This document shows, in pieces, positions 51,103 to 60,047 of a stretch of DNA of 64,000 bases. The notes below the pieces were generated by a model. The model had not been told where the DNA came from, ran no database searches, and was given only the letters and a program-made list of their open reading frames with translations. Every line of letters begins with the position of its first letter. Position 1 is the stretch's first letter. Both the position numbers and the translations under genes were made by a program. The stretch comes from JACCVG01 sp963790245 (GTDB lineage: Bacteria > Actinomycetota > Thermoleophilia > Solirubrobacterales > Thermoleophilaceae), in contig CAWBNP010000002.1 in NCBI GenBank assembly GCA_963790245.1, forward strand, positions 930,001 through 994,000. Direction: 5' to 3'.

Positions 51103-52100
51103 ACCTCCACCCCTCCCTACCGCTCGCGGTCGACCTCGGAGCACTCGTGGAGCCCGGGTTCCTGATCGGCTCGGTCGGCGTGATCGCCGGGGTCTATGCG
51201 ATTTTCGCACTCGGGCTTCAGCTCAACGTCGGCTACACGGGAATCATAAATTTCGGCCAGGCGGGATTCATGGCCGTCGGCGCCTACGCGATGGGCATTC
51301 TCGTCACCAAGGTCGGTGTCTCCTTCTGGCTGGCGCTACCCGCCGCCATCGCGATCGCGATGGCGTTCGGGACGCTCGTCGGCCTCTCCTCACTGCGGCT
51401 GCGAGCCGACTACCTGGCGATCGCTACGATCGCCGCCGCCGAGATCGTCGGAATCTTTGCCCACAATGCTCGGCCTCTCACCGGCGGCAACCAGGGTCTC
51501 GCGTGCAATGACGCGGGCGTCTGCTTCGATGACGCGTGGCTGTCGATCGAGGACACGGTGCTCGGATGGTTTGAAGCGCTCGGCTGGGAGGACCCGATCA
51601 CCCTGCTGCCGCTGTTCCTCGCCGTCTGGCTTGTGGCAGCGATCGTGGCATTCGTGCTCAGCCGGCTGCAACGAACGCCCTGGGGGCGGGTGCTCAGGGC
51701 GATCCGCGAGGACGAGGACGCCGCCCGGGCGCTCGGCAAGAACACCTTCGCGTACAAGCTGCAGTCACTCGCGATCGGTGCCGGGATTGCCGCGGTCGCC
51801 GGTTTCTTCCTCGCGCTGAACATCAACACGATCAGCCCGGCCGACTTTGAGCCGTTGTTCACCTTCATCGGCTACGGGGTGCTCGTGCTCGGCGGGCTCG
51901 CGAGCTACTGGGGGGTGCTCGCCGGGGCGGGGCTGATGTGGTTCGTGATCGAGGGCACACGTCAGATCGACCTGCCCTTCTCGCCCGAACAGCAGGCGTC
52001 GCTGCGCTACGTCGTTGCCGGCCTGATTCTGATCCTGCTGATGGCGTGGCGGCCGCAGGGGCTGTTCGGTAAGCGCGAGGAGATGGTGCTCGGTGACTGA
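51099..52100 (+). CDS. livM: Branched-chain amino acid ABC transporter permease LivM
   Basis: 333 residues. LivM signatures include LGLQLNVGYTGIINFGQAGFMAVGAYA, RLRADYLAIATIAAAEIV and TPWGRVLRAIREDEDAARALGKN (the coupling helix contacting the ATPases), with the ending WRPQGLFGKRE. A Cys pair in the periplasmic loop (LACNDAGVCFDD) is a lineage-specific detail. ATG 51099 overlaps the livH stop as ATGA. Confidence 0.94.
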   Translation: MNLHPSLPLAVDLGALVEPGFLIGSVGVIAGVYAIFALGLQLNVGYTGIINFGQAGFMAVGAYAMGILVTKVGVSFWLALPAAIAIAMAFGTLVGLSSLRLRADYLAIATIAAAEIVGIFAHNARPLTGGNQGLACNDAGVCFDDAWLSIEDTVLGWFEALGWEDPITLLPLFLAVWLVAAIVAFVLSRLQRTPWGRVLRAIREDEDAARALGKNTFAYKLQSLAIGAGIAAVAGFFLALNINTISPADFEPLFTFIGYGVLVLGGLASYWGVLAGAGLMWFVIEGTRQIDLPFSPEQQASLRYVVAGLILILLMAWRPQGLFGKREEMVLGD

Positions 52101-52866
52101 GATTCTCGCCGTCGACGGGCTTACCAAGCGCTTCGGCGGCGTGAACGCCGTCGACGGCGCCCGTTTTGCCGTCGAGCGTGGGTCGCTGACGGCCCTGATC
52201 GGCCCGAACGGCGCGGGCAAGACGACGCTCTTCAACGCCTTGACCGGCTTCGTCTCTGCAGACTCCGGATCGGTGCTGCTCGACGGCGAACAGGTGTTTC
52301 GCCGTCCACCCCACGAGCTGAGTCGCCGCGGGATGGTGAGGACATTCCAGATCACCAAGGCGCTCGGCGGGATGTCGGTGCTCGACAACCTGATGCTCGC
52401 GGCTCCCGACCAACCGGGCGAGCGGTTGCGGGGGGTCGTCTTCCGGCCCCGGGTTTGGCGCGCGCGAGAGCATGAGGTCCGTGAGCGGGCGCTCGAGGCA
52501 CTCGAGCGCTTCGGGCTCGCCGCGAAGGCCGAGGACTACGCGGGCACGCTCTCGGGCGGACAGCGCAAGCTGCTCGAGATGGCGCGGGCGCTGATGGCGC
52601 GCCCCCGCCTGCTGATGCTCGACGAGCCGATGGCCGGGGTCAATCCGACGCTCGGACGCCGCCTGATCGAGCACATCCACGCGGTGCGCGCCGAGAGCGA
52701 TCTGACGGTGCTCTTCATCGAGCACGATATGGAGGTCGTCATGAACCACTCCGATCGCGTGATCGTGCTCGCCGAAGGCCGCGTGATCGCGAGCGGCGAC
52801 GCCGAGCAGGTGCGGCGCGATCCTGCGGTGATCGACGCCTATCTCGGAGCGTCGGGCCAAGCGTAA
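52093..52866 (+). CDS. livG: Branched-chain amino acid ABC transporter ATPase LivG
   Basis: 257 residues from GTG 52093. Walker A is LIGPNGAGKTTLFNAL, the signature LSGGQRKLLEMARALM, Walker B LLMLDEPMAGVNP, and the H-loop FIEHDMEVVM. The insertion between Walker A and the signature (RTFQITKALGGMSVLDNLMLA) is the LivG type. It overlaps livM by 8 bases. Confidence 0.95.
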   Translation: MTEILAVDGLTKRFGGVNAVDGARFAVERGSLTALIGPNGAGKTTLFNALTGFVSADSGSVLLDGEQVFRRPPHELSRRGMVRTFQITKALGGMSVLDNLMLAAPDQPGERLRGVVFRPRVWRAREHEVRERALEALERFGLAAKAEDYAGTLSGGQRKLLEMARALMARPRLLMLDEPMAGVNPTLGRRLIEHIHAVRAESDLTVLFIEHDMEVVMNHSDRVIVLAEGRVIASGDAEQVRRDPAVIDAYLGASGQA

Positions 52867-53618
52867 TGAGCACCCCTTTGCTCGAGACCCGGGAGGTGGT
52901 TGCCGGCTACCTGCCCGCCGTCGACATCCTCGGCGGTGTCTCCATATCGGTCGACGAAGGCGAGATCGTGACCGTCGTCGGCCCGAACGGAGCCGGCAAG
53001 TCGACCCTGATCAAGGCGGTCTTCGGACTCCTGCAGCCGCGCTCCGGCGCGGTCCTGCTCGCGGGCGAGGAGATCACCGGGCAGCCTCCGCATGAGATTG
53101 CCCGGCGCGGGGTCGGCTATGTCCCGCAGCTCGAGAACGTCTTCCCCTCGCTCTCGGTCGAGGAGAACCTCGAAGTCTCATGGCTAGGAGGCGGACAGGC
53201 ACGCGGCCGGATCGATCACATGTACGAGCTTTTCCCGCGGCTGAGCGAGCGCCGGCGCCAAGCGGCGGGAACGATGTCGGGCGGTGAGCGCCAGATGGTG
53301 GCGATGGCCCGCGCGCTCGTTTCCGAACCCCGGCTGCTCCTGCTCGACGAGCCCTCGGCGGGTCTTGCTCCGACGATGGTGACGGCCATCTTCGAGCAGG
53401 TCGAGCGAATCAACGCGGCAGGGGTGACGGTCGTGATGGTCGAGCAGAACGCCCGCCGCGCGCTGGCGATGTCAACGCGCGGCTACGTGCTCGACGCGGG
53501 TGTCAACGCCTTCGAGGGAAGCGGCGAGGAGCTGCTCGGCAACGAGCGCGTCGCCGAGCTGTACCTGGGCGGTACAGCTCGGCTTGACGCGGCGTCGGGC
53601 GACCGCAACGGCGGCTGA
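52866..53618 (+). CDS. livF: Branched-chain amino acid ABC transporter ATPase LivF
   Basis: 250 residues. Walker A VVGPNGAGKSTLIKAV, signature MSGGERQMVAMARALV, Walker B LLLLDEPSAGLAP, and the LivF-type VGYVPQLENVFPSLSVEENL. The ATG shares its A with the last base of the livG stop (TAATG). It closes the rightward part of the operon; the binding protein is encoded convergently just beyond. Confidence 0.95.
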   Translation: MSTPLLETREVVAGYLPAVDILGGVSISVDEGEIVTVVGPNGAGKSTLIKAVFGLLQPRSGAVLLAGEEITGQPPHEIARRGVGYVPQLENVFPSLSVEENLEVSWLGGGQARGRIDHMYELFPRLSERRRQAAGTMSGGERQMVAMARALVSEPRLLLLDEPSAGLAPTMVTAIFEQVERINAAGVTVVMVEQNARRALAMSTRGYVLDAGVNAFEGSGEELLGNERVAELYLGGTARLDAASGDRNGG

Positions 53619-53628
53619 CCCGGTTCGC

Positions 53629-54930
53629 CTACTGCTCGGCCTCCTCGCTCGATAGCGGGACCTGGTCGATCACCTCGAGCTGCCCATCGGTGTACGCGTA
53701 GATGTCATAGACGCCGGCGGTCGCGTCACCCACCTCGTCCATCTCGATCGACCCCGAGGCGCCCTCGTAGTCGATGTCCTCTCCGGCCTGCAGCGCCTCG
53801 ATCGCCTCGGGGAGCTGCTCCCAGGTGTACTTCTGGCCGGGCGCGCTCGTGATCCCGGCGAGCTCGGCTGCCATCGCCTCGCCGTCGGCCTCCCCGGCCG
53901 CAACCGCCGCCAGGTAGCAGAGCACGACTGCGTCGAATGTCTGCGCATCGAAGGTGTTGCGATCGGGGCCGTCGGAGCTCGTCCAGAGCTCTTCGAAGGC
54001 CTCGCTCGCCTTGCCTCCCTCGGGGGCCCCCGGCACGGTGCCGCGCATCCCCTCGGTCGCCTCCGGGCCTGCGTCCTCCGGGAGCGCGGCCGAAGCCAAC
54101 CCATCGGTGGCGAACGCTATCGAGGGATCGAAGCTCCCCGTCCTGGCGAGCGCCGGCCCGATGCGCGGTCCGTAGTTGTCCGGGAAGTCGATGATCGCGT
54201 AGGCGTCCGGGTCACCGGCCGTGAGCTGTTCGGCTTCGCTGCTGTAGGTCGGCTGGTCGGGGTCGTAGATCACTTCCTCACCGATCTCTCCCCCCCGCTC
54301 TTCCCAGGCGGCGCGGAATGTCTCGGCGAGCCCGGTGCCATACGCGTCGTTGCGCGCGCCGATGTTGACGACCTTCCCCTCGGCTCCACCGATCTGGTCC
54401 TCGATCAGGTCCGCCAATACAGGACCCTGAAACGAGTCGGGCGGCACCACGCGGTTGACGAGGCCGTCATCGTCGAGTGCCGTGATCTCGTCGCTGGTTG
54501 ATGCGGGTGTGATCTGCAGGATCCGCTCGCGATCGGTAACCGATCGAGCGATCGCCAGCGACGAGGGCGAAGCGTACCCACCGACCAGGCAGGGAGCGCC
54601 GGCCTCGGTGATGTTGCGCGCGGCCTGGATCGCGGTCTGGGGAGTCGTCTCCTCGTCCTCGGTCTGGATCTCGACCTTGTGGTCGGCGCCTGTCTCCTTG
54701 ATCGCCGCCTCGATCTGCTCCACGGCGACGTCCCCTGCCTTGCGGCCCGATGGGCCGAAGTCGGCCAGGTCGCCGGTCAGCGGGACGACGTTGCCGATCG
54801 TGAAGTCGAGGCTTCCGGTCCCGCCCCCGCTCGTTCCCGTCGTGTCGGTCGCCCCACCGCCGCAGGCACCAAGCACTCCGGCGCACGCGACGATCCCGAT
54901 CCCAGCCGTTATCGACCGTTTGTCAGGCAC
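53629..54930 (-). CDS. livK: Branched-chain amino acid ABC transporter substrate-binding lipoprotein (LivK-like)
   Basis: 433 residues from GTG 54930 with GAGGGGG 4 bases upstream. The lipoprotein signal ends at VLGAC (about residue 20). The periplasmic-binding fold starts IGNVVPLTGDLADFGPSGRKAG, followed by TTPQTAIQAARNITEAGAPCLVGGY, ITPASTSDEITAL and YGTGLAETFRAAWEERGGEI. It is convergent with livHMGF, ending 10 bases from livF, so the five genes make a complete importer but the receptor can be regulated separately. Confidence 0.93.
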   Translation of the reverse strand: MPDKRSITAGIGIVACAGVLGACGGGATDTTGTSGGGTGSLDFTIGNVVPLTGDLADFGPSGRKAGDVAVEQIEAAIKETGADHKVEIQTEDEETTPQTAIQAARNITEAGAPCLVGGYASPSSLAIARSVTDRERILQITPASTSDEITALDDDGLVNRVVPPDSFQGPVLADLIEDQIGGAEGKVVNIGARNDAYGTGLAETFRAAWEERGGEIGEEVIYDPDQPTYSSEAEQLTAGDPDAYAIIDFPDNYGPRIGPALARTGSFDPSIAFATDGLASAALPEDAGPEATEGMRGTVPGAPEGGKASEAFEELWTSSDGPDRNTFDAQTFDAVVLCYLAAVAAGEADGEAMAAELAGITSAPGQKYTWEQLPEAIEALQAGEDIDYEGASGSIEMDEVGDATAGVYDIYAYTDGQLEVIDQVPLSSEEAEQ

Positions 54931-55509
54931 AAAACCCCCTCGGTTGCTGGATGAACATCGCCTGCCACCTTCTTGCCCAGTCGGGCCCTGCGTTGAACCC
55001 ACGGCCGCTTCGCCGCGTTGCCACACCCAAATCATGGGGACCCTCAGAGACCGAGCGGGTTGATTGCAGGCGGATCTCAACCGGTCCCCCAGCACACCGG
55101 TTATCGCATCGGGCCTCGTCGCGTACAGACGCCATATCAGCCGGACGACGGCGGTCACGTTGCGCCACCTGCGAGCGCTGCCAGCGCGCATACGCGACGA
55201 CGATGGCGGTCCTACCCGAATGGACCTTGAATGGCCAGCTCAAGCCCTCTCCCCCACTGTGTTCTCGGCGCGCGAATGCCCACCGGTGCGCTGACCGTAC
55301 CCCACAACGCACCGCGGCGGAACGCGAACGGCGCCCTCTGCGAGCCTGACGCGAGGCGCGCCGCGGAACTGCCCCGCTCCCGCAACGGCGAACCGTGCTG
55401 AAATGAGTGCCGCATCCGGCGCAATTACGAGACCTCCGCGAGAAACGTCGGCACCGGCGGCACACGGCCACGCCGATCACCCCCGACGCTCGCCAGCCTC
55501 AAACGATTT
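54931..55509. other. 579-base intergenic region between livK and the sortase gene
   Basis: No gene, RNA or repeat that I can support. It must hold the livK promoter and probably the sortase promoter. In its last 100 bases two short frames run toward the sortase: one is in frame with it but has no start codon after a TGA near 55399, the other starts at ATG 55404 and is out of frame. Confidence 0.5.
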
Positions 55510-56163
55510 GTGGCATCGGTGCTGATCGTGAGCGGCGCCCTCTGTCTGGTCGACGTCGCGGTGACGCTGGTCTGGCAGGAACCGCTCTCAGCCGCAGTTG
55601 GAGCGCGCGGCCAGGCGCTACTGAACCGCGAACTCCCGGGCCTCGACCCGCCGATCGGCGGCAAAGGAATCCTGACGCCGGACGAGGCATCGCGGCGCGC
55701 CGGTCGTTATGGCGCAACGCTGCAGGAAGGCAGCGCACTCGGACGAATTGAGTTCACGAATCTCGGCCGTCGCTTCACGGTCGCCGAGGGCACCGGGGCA
55801 GAGACCCTTCGCAACGGCCCAGGCCATTACCAGGCAACCGGTCTGCCCGGCGAGGGGAGCACGGTCGGGATCGCAGGTCATCGCACCACGTATCTCGCTC
55901 CATTTCGCGACAACGCGAAACTCACGAGCGGGGACGAGATCACCCTGCGGATGCCGTACGGCAACTTCGTCTACCAGGTAGCGCGAACGGTAGTCGTATC
56001 GCCGGCCAACCAGCGCGTGCTCGGCTCAGGAAAATCCGAGAGGCTGGTTCTCACGACCTGCCATCCGATCTACAGCGATGCTCAACGACTCGTCGTGATC
56101 GCGCCGCTCGAACGGATCGTGCCAGCTGGGTCGATGGTGGAATCGTCTCGCGACTCGAGGTAA
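55510..56163 (+). CDS. Class E sortase
   Basis: 217 residues from GTG 55510. One N-terminal membrane anchor (VLIVSGALCLVDVAVTLVW) is followed by the class E hallmark WQEPLSA. The catalytic triad is visible: His in VGIAGHRTTYLAPF, Cys in LVLTTCHPIYSD and the downstream Arg in AQRLVVIAPLER. Class E sortases attach LAxTG proteins to the cell wall. The convergent neighbour at 56280-58399 encodes a protein with a LASTG signal, its evident substrate. The exact start is uncertain: no ribosome site precedes it and the in-frame codons upstream encode a plausible basic N-terminus. Confidence 0.88.
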   Translation: MASVLIVSGALCLVDVAVTLVWQEPLSAAVGARGQALLNRELPGLDPPIGGKGILTPDEASRRAGRYGATLQEGSALGRIEFTNLGRRFTVAEGTGAETLRNGPGHYQATGLPGEGSTVGIAGHRTTYLAPFRDNAKLTSGDEITLRMPYGNFVYQVARTVVVSPANQRVLGSGKSERLVLTTCHPIYSDAQRLVVIAPLERIVPAGSMVESSRDSR

Positions 56164-56234
56164 CGCACCAGAGCGATGACGACACCCAGGGAGATCACGG
56201 CAACCGCGAACCAGTAGAAAACCTTCCCGATCAT
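56082..56234 (-). CDS. Possible 50-residue single-helix membrane protein
   Basis: ATG 56234 opens a frame of 50 codons: MIGKVFYWFAVAVISLGVVI, continuing ALVRYLESRDD. It has one clear transmembrane helix flanked by basic residues. It begins 45 bases after the stop of the restored LAxTG gene, on the same strand, and runs into the 3' end of the sortase gene on the opposite strand. The overlap and weak ribosome site argue for caution. Confidence 0.35.
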   Translation of the reverse strand: MIGKVFYWFAVAVISLGVVIALVRYLESRDDSTIDPAGTIRSSGAITTSR

Positions 56235-56279
56235 TCAACTCGAGGGTCGGCGAGACCGCTCAGGTGTGCCGTAGAGGTC

Positions 56280-58399
56280 TCATCCAGATTTGCGCGACAA
56301 CCTCGATGTGTGAGAAGCGCTGATCAAAAGGCCCACTCCCAGCAGGAGTATGACGATGCCAACGAGAGCCAGGAGGTAGAGATTCAAGCCTGTGGATGCG
56401 AGGCTTGTGTTGTCCTCGCCCGTGCTGCCTCGAGCGCCGTTTTCTCGACCGCCTAGATGATCGACACCGCGGGAGCCGGAGTGAACGCCGCCTGGGCCGG
56501 TGGGGCCGATACCCGTACCGGTGGCACCGATACCCTCACCCTCGCCCGTGCGCGTGCGCTCGCTGCGAGATCCGTGCGGACGGCGGTCCCCCGAGCCACC
56601 ATCTCCGTGCGAGTTACCTCGAAGGGGTCGAACACCGGGCCCGTTCGGACCGGGGCCGGGGCTGACCGGGCCCGCGACGGGGCCGATCGGGCCGGGACCG
56701 GGCGGGCCGGGACCGGGCGGGCCGGGGCCGGGACCGGGACCGGGACCAATCGGGCCGGGGCCGGGGCTGACGGGGCCCGCGACGGGACCGATGGGGCCGG
56801 GGCCAATCGGGCCGGGGGCGATCGGGCCGGGGGCGACCGGGCCGGGGCCACCGCCTGGTCCACCGCCGGGAGGTCCACCGCCGCCTGGTCCACCGCCGCC
56901 TGGTCCACCGCCGGGAGGTCCACCGCCGCCTGGTCCACCGCCGGGAGGTCCACCGCCGCCTGGTCCACCGCCGCTGGTCCACCGCCGCCTGGTCCACCGC
57001 CGCCTGGTCCACCGCCGGGAATGCTGGCGATGAAGTTATTGGTGATCGTCGCGGTACAGGTCAGGGTACTGGCGCCGGTGGTCCCAGAACCGTTGCACTG
57101 ATTGATCGACGTCGGCAGTCCTGTGCTCTGCGAGGGCGGCGCCGTGACCGTGCAGGTCAGCGTCCCGCCTGTGCCGCCCGAGTTGTTGCACTGGACGACA
57201 CTCTGTCCGCCAGGGCCACCGTCGCCCAGGCGGTTGTCACCGGGCGGAGTCGCGACGCAGGTGAGTGTGTTCCCTGGGCCCGGGCTCTGACACTGCATGA
57301 CGGTTGAGTCGATTGCGGCACCGATCGGGAAGCCGGTCAGGTTGTTAGTCACGGTGACGGTGCAAGTCACCGTGCTGGCGCCACCGAGACCGGCGTTGTT
57401 GCACTGGCTGATCACTGTGACGGGAGTCGCGGAGGTCGTTGTGCCTCCAACGGGGCATACCGCCGAGCCCGTGCACATGATGGAGGTGACGATCGTAGCG
57501 AGGCCGGTCGGTGTGTCGGGGGTCGCCGCGTTGAAGGCGAAGTCGTTGGTGATCGTGATCGTGCAGGTGATGCTGTCGCCGCCGACAGATCCAGTGTTGT
57601 TGCACTGATCCACCGTGCCGCCCAGAGCTTGAGCGATGATCGGACCCGCAGCCCGGGAGATGTTCGGCGTCGGCGAGGGGTCAGAGCCGGACTTAGCCTC
57701 GGCTTCTTCGCCGATGTTCAGCGAGCCGAGCGTCTCAGGACCCGCCAGACCATCAACCATCAGGTCGTTCTCGGCCTGGTATTCGCGAACGGCCTCCTCC
57801 GTCGCCGGTCCGTAAAGACCGTCGGACGGAACGTCGAGCGCCTGCTGGATGGCCTCGACGTCGGGACCCGAGGCAGAGGGGGCAAGAGGTGGCCGAGGCG
57901 GCCTCGTGTCGCCGGCCCCGGCATCGACAGGCGACGTGCTACCGAGCGAGATCGCGGGCGGTGCCCCGGCGGACTCCCGTGAGGGCTCCGGGCTTGGATC
58001 CGGCTGGGGCTCAGCGCTCGGGGCCGGCTGGGGTTCAGCGCTCGGGGCCGGCTTCGGATCGGGCGGGGGCTCCGGGCTTGGATCCGGCTGGGGCTCAGCG
58101 CTCGGGGCCGGCTGGGGTTCCGCGCTCGGCGCCGGCTTCGGATCGGGCGGGGGCTCGGGGCTCGGGGCCGGCTCGGGTTCCGGGCTCGCCTGGGGTTCCG
58201 CGCTCGGCGCCGGCTTCAGATCGGGCGGGGGCTCGGGGCTCGGGGCCGGCTGGGGGCTGGAGCCGCCACCCCCTTCCGGGGCGCCATTCTCTTGCTCTGA
58301 CTGCTGGGCGCGCACGGTCGACGGCGCAAGGGCGACAGCGCTCAGGCCGAGTACCAATGCCAGGAGAACGATCAAGTACCGCAGCGGTATGCCCGACAT
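56280..58399 (-). CDS. LAxTG-anchored, collagen-like surface protein; C-terminal part separated by a one-base frameshift
   Basis: Start ATG 58399. Order: signal peptide (IPLRYLIVLLALVLGLSAVALA), an 84-base-repeat Pro/Glu/Ala region, a peptidoglycan-binding domain (DVEAIQQALDVPSDGLYGPA), about five Cys-pair repeats (QCNN...G..STVTCTVTVTNN), then a Gly-Pro tract. At about 56974 one 15-base repeat unit lacks a base (CCGCTGG instead of CCGCCTGG on the plus strand). The unshifted frame runs into AAVDQ repeats and stops at 56453. Shifting by one base restores a long collagen-like GPxGPx region, then GEDNTSLASTG, a hydrophobic helix (NLYLLALVGIVILLLGVGLL) and a basic tail (SRLSRKSG) ending at 56280. 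This is a complete class E sorting signal next to the sortase. Confidence 0.8.
56848..57018 (-). repeat. 15-base tandem repeats encoding Gly-Gly-Pro collagen-like tract, with the frameshift
   Basis: Alternating units CCACCGCCGCCTGGT and CCACCGCCGGGAGGT (plus strand) repeat about eleven times. One unit at 56964-56977 is a base short, which breaks the reading frame of the surface protein. Such GC-rich tandem units are prone to slippage. Confidence 0.85.
57984..58262 (-). repeat. 84-base tandem repeats encoding a Pro/Glu/Ala spacer
   Basis: Units starting GGCTCCGGGCTTGGATCCGG at 57984 and 58068 are almost identical over 84 bases (28 codons). Further diverged copies start at 58152 and 58230, the third shortened to 78 bases. 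They encode PSPEPPPDPKPAPSAEPQP-type spacer that would hold the wall-binding domain away from the signal peptide. Confidence 0.85.
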
Positions 58400-58506
58400 C
58401 GGGGCGTACGCCGCGCTATCGGACGTTACTTCTGCCGTCTGGGGTACATGTTGATCGCGAATGATGAGCCGCGCAGCTTCAGTGCAAACTCCCGGAAGCG
58501 CAATCA

Positions 58507-58547
58507 CCCGAACGGGCTAGAAGCGCGGATTCCCCCCGAACGGGCTA
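58507..58547. promoter_or_regulatory. Two direct repeats CCCGAACGGGCTA upstream of the LAxTG gene
   Basis: CCCGAACGGGCTA occurs at 58507-58519 and again at 58535-58547, 28 bases apart. Each contains the palindromic arms CCCG-AA-CGGG. They lie 108-148 bases upstream of the LAxTG gene start and right after the LuxR-type gene, so they are good candidates for that regulator's binding sites. Confidence 0.55.
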
Positions 58548-58594
58548 CCACGGGAGGGGCAGCGCGGGGGTGCGCCGAAGGGGTGACGGACCGC

Positions 58595-59248
58595 CTATTC
58601 CCCCCAGCTGATCTGCCCGGTGACGAGCGCGATCGCCACGGCGTGCGCACGGGTGCGCGCGCCGAGCTTTGCCATCGCATTGCCAACATGAGACTTGACG
58701 GTTTCCGGGGCCAGAAAGAGCCGGTCAGCGAGATCACCGGTCTGGAGCCCGGTAGCGACGAGGCTAATCACCTCGCGCTCGCGTCTCGTTAGCTCGCGCT
58801 GATGCGTGGTAGCGGCCACAGGTGTCCAAGCCTCTTCACGGGCCCGGGTGCGATCTGCCTGTTCGCTGGAGCCGATTTCGGGAGCGATGAAGACCGACAG
58901 ATGACGGCCGGGCAGTACGTTGGCCATCGCGCTGAACTCCACCGGCACCGGTCCACGGTCCGGCACGTACAACTCATACCAACCCTCCGCCTCACCGCTT
59001 GCCAAGAAGGTGGCCCACTGGGTCGCGAGCCTCTGCAGTTCGCCGGGCGGGGTGAAGTCGTCCATTGTGTGCCACGAGATCTCGTCGCTCGCGACACCCA
59101 AGAGATCGCAGGCCGGGCCATTCGCGCTCACCCAGCGTCGCTGATCATCCGCCATCAGCATCGGGTGTCTCGAGCGGGCGAACGCCGCCTTCAGGCGTGC
59201 TCCGGCCCCTGCCCCGAACCGGCCGTCCGTAACGGGCCGTTCGTTCAA
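58595..59248 (-). CDS. PAS-LuxR type transcriptional regulator
   Basis: 217 residues from TTG 59248. Residues about 20-135 form a PAS domain (ARSRHPMLMADDQRRWVSANGPACDLLG, EGWYELYVPDRGPVPVEFSAM). The C-terminus is a LuxR helix-turn-helix: LTRREREVISLVATGLQTGDLADRLFLAPETVKSHVGNAMAKLGARTRAHAVAIAL. It has no receiver domain. The gene is directly upstream of the LAxTG surface-protein gene on the same strand, separated by 195 bases holding two direct repeats, which suggests local control. A near-palindrome AACGGGCCGTT near its own start (59231-59241) shares the AACGGGC core. Confidence 0.88.
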   Translation of the reverse strand: MNERPVTDGRFGAGAGARLKAAFARSRHPMLMADDQRRWVSANGPACDLLGVASDEISWHTMDDFTPPGELQRLATQWATFLASGEAEGWYELYVPDRGPVPVEFSAMANVLPGRHLSVFIAPEIGSSEQADRTRAREEAWTPVAATTHQRELTRREREVISLVATGLQTGDLADRLFLAPETVKSHVGNAMAKLGARTRAHAVAIALVTGQISWGE

Positions 59249-59437
59249 AGCGGGGATCCGCCGGTCCTCGCAGCTACGAATACCCCTCCGCGACAGAATT
59301 CCGATGAGCGCAGCATTTTTATGAGAAAAGCCATTTTCGCAGCGGGTCCCTCCTTAGTAGAGCAAGAAATGAGCGCGAGAAGAACAGCGGGAGGACGCCC
59401 GAGCGGCGCTGACGCGGCCCGTTTGTTGCCGCTCGTC

Positions 59438-59467
59438 GCAAAGACCCCGCCGAAGCGGGGTCTTTGC
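59438..59467 (-). terminator. Perfect hairpin terminator after the small Cys-rich secreted gene
   Basis: GCAAAGACCCCGC (59438-59450) pairs with GCGGGGTCTTTGC (59455-59467) over a CGAA loop, 41 bases past the stop at 59508. It is the strongest stem in the window. Confidence 0.85.
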
Positions 59468-59507
59468 GCGAGAGCGTGCCTCCACACGTCAGCCGGCAGG
59501 AGTGCGG

Positions 59508-59810
59508 CTACTGGGCTGCGGCCATGTCGTGCTCGGGGGCCGGGGTCTCCGACGGGGCGGTCCGCGCCGAGCTCTTGACGCAGCCGATGCGGCCCTTGCG
59601 GGTGCGGAAGCAGCGAGAACCATTGACGCAATCCCAGACCGTGCCGTTGGGCGAGGTGTAGGTCGAGCCGTGCGGAAGCGTCCAGCCTCCGCCCATCGTG
59701 CAGTCCTTCTGGCCGGGTGTCCCGCTGCTGGACTGACGCGCGAGCGCCGGGGACGCAGCGGCGGCAACGACGATGAGGACGGCGAGAATCAGGGTGAGCT
59801 TGCGGAACAT
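59508..59810 (-). CDS. Small secreted Cys-containing protein
   Basis: 100 residues from ATG 59810, AGGAG 5 bases upstream. Signal peptide FRKLTLILAVLIVVAAAASPALA. The mature protein has DCTMGGGWTLPHGSTYTSPNGTVWDCVNGSRC and a final Cys in GRIGC, so four Cys in the pattern of a small disulfide-linked extracellular domain. Pro/Ala-rich tail. No family recognised. Confidence 0.75.
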   Translation of the reverse strand: MFRKLTLILAVLIVVAAAASPALARQSSSGTPGQKDCTMGGGWTLPHGSTYTSPNGTVWDCVNGSRCFRTRKGRIGCVKSSARTAPSETPAPEHDMAAAQ

Positions 59811-60047
59811 GAGGACTCCTGTGTTGAGCGGTTGACGATGACGCGATGCTCGTGCCATCGACCGCGGTTCTGAAGACCCCCTAGGTGTTGACCGCACACA
59901 CCTCCGCGATTAGTAAGGGTGGACTGCCCGGCCACGTCGCCTGGTGGGTCGAGTGCCGGCGCGGCGCGGAGGTAGCGGGCGGCATCGGCGCTAGCGGGTA
60001 ACCGTCCCGGTGAAGGTTTCGCGGCCTCTCTCCGGTTCGGCCTTCTC

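Noticed and set aside
56500..57033. Gly-Pro-rich plus-strand frame resembling collagen
   Set aside because: It is the complement of the minus-strand Gly-Pro repeats; the minus strand carries the signal peptide, wall-binding domain and sorting signal.
59883..59903. AGGTGT-N9-ACACCT inverted repeat upstream of the small secreted gene
   Set aside because: Could be an operator, but the spacer is long, no regulator is adjacent, and a 6-base arm is weak evidence.
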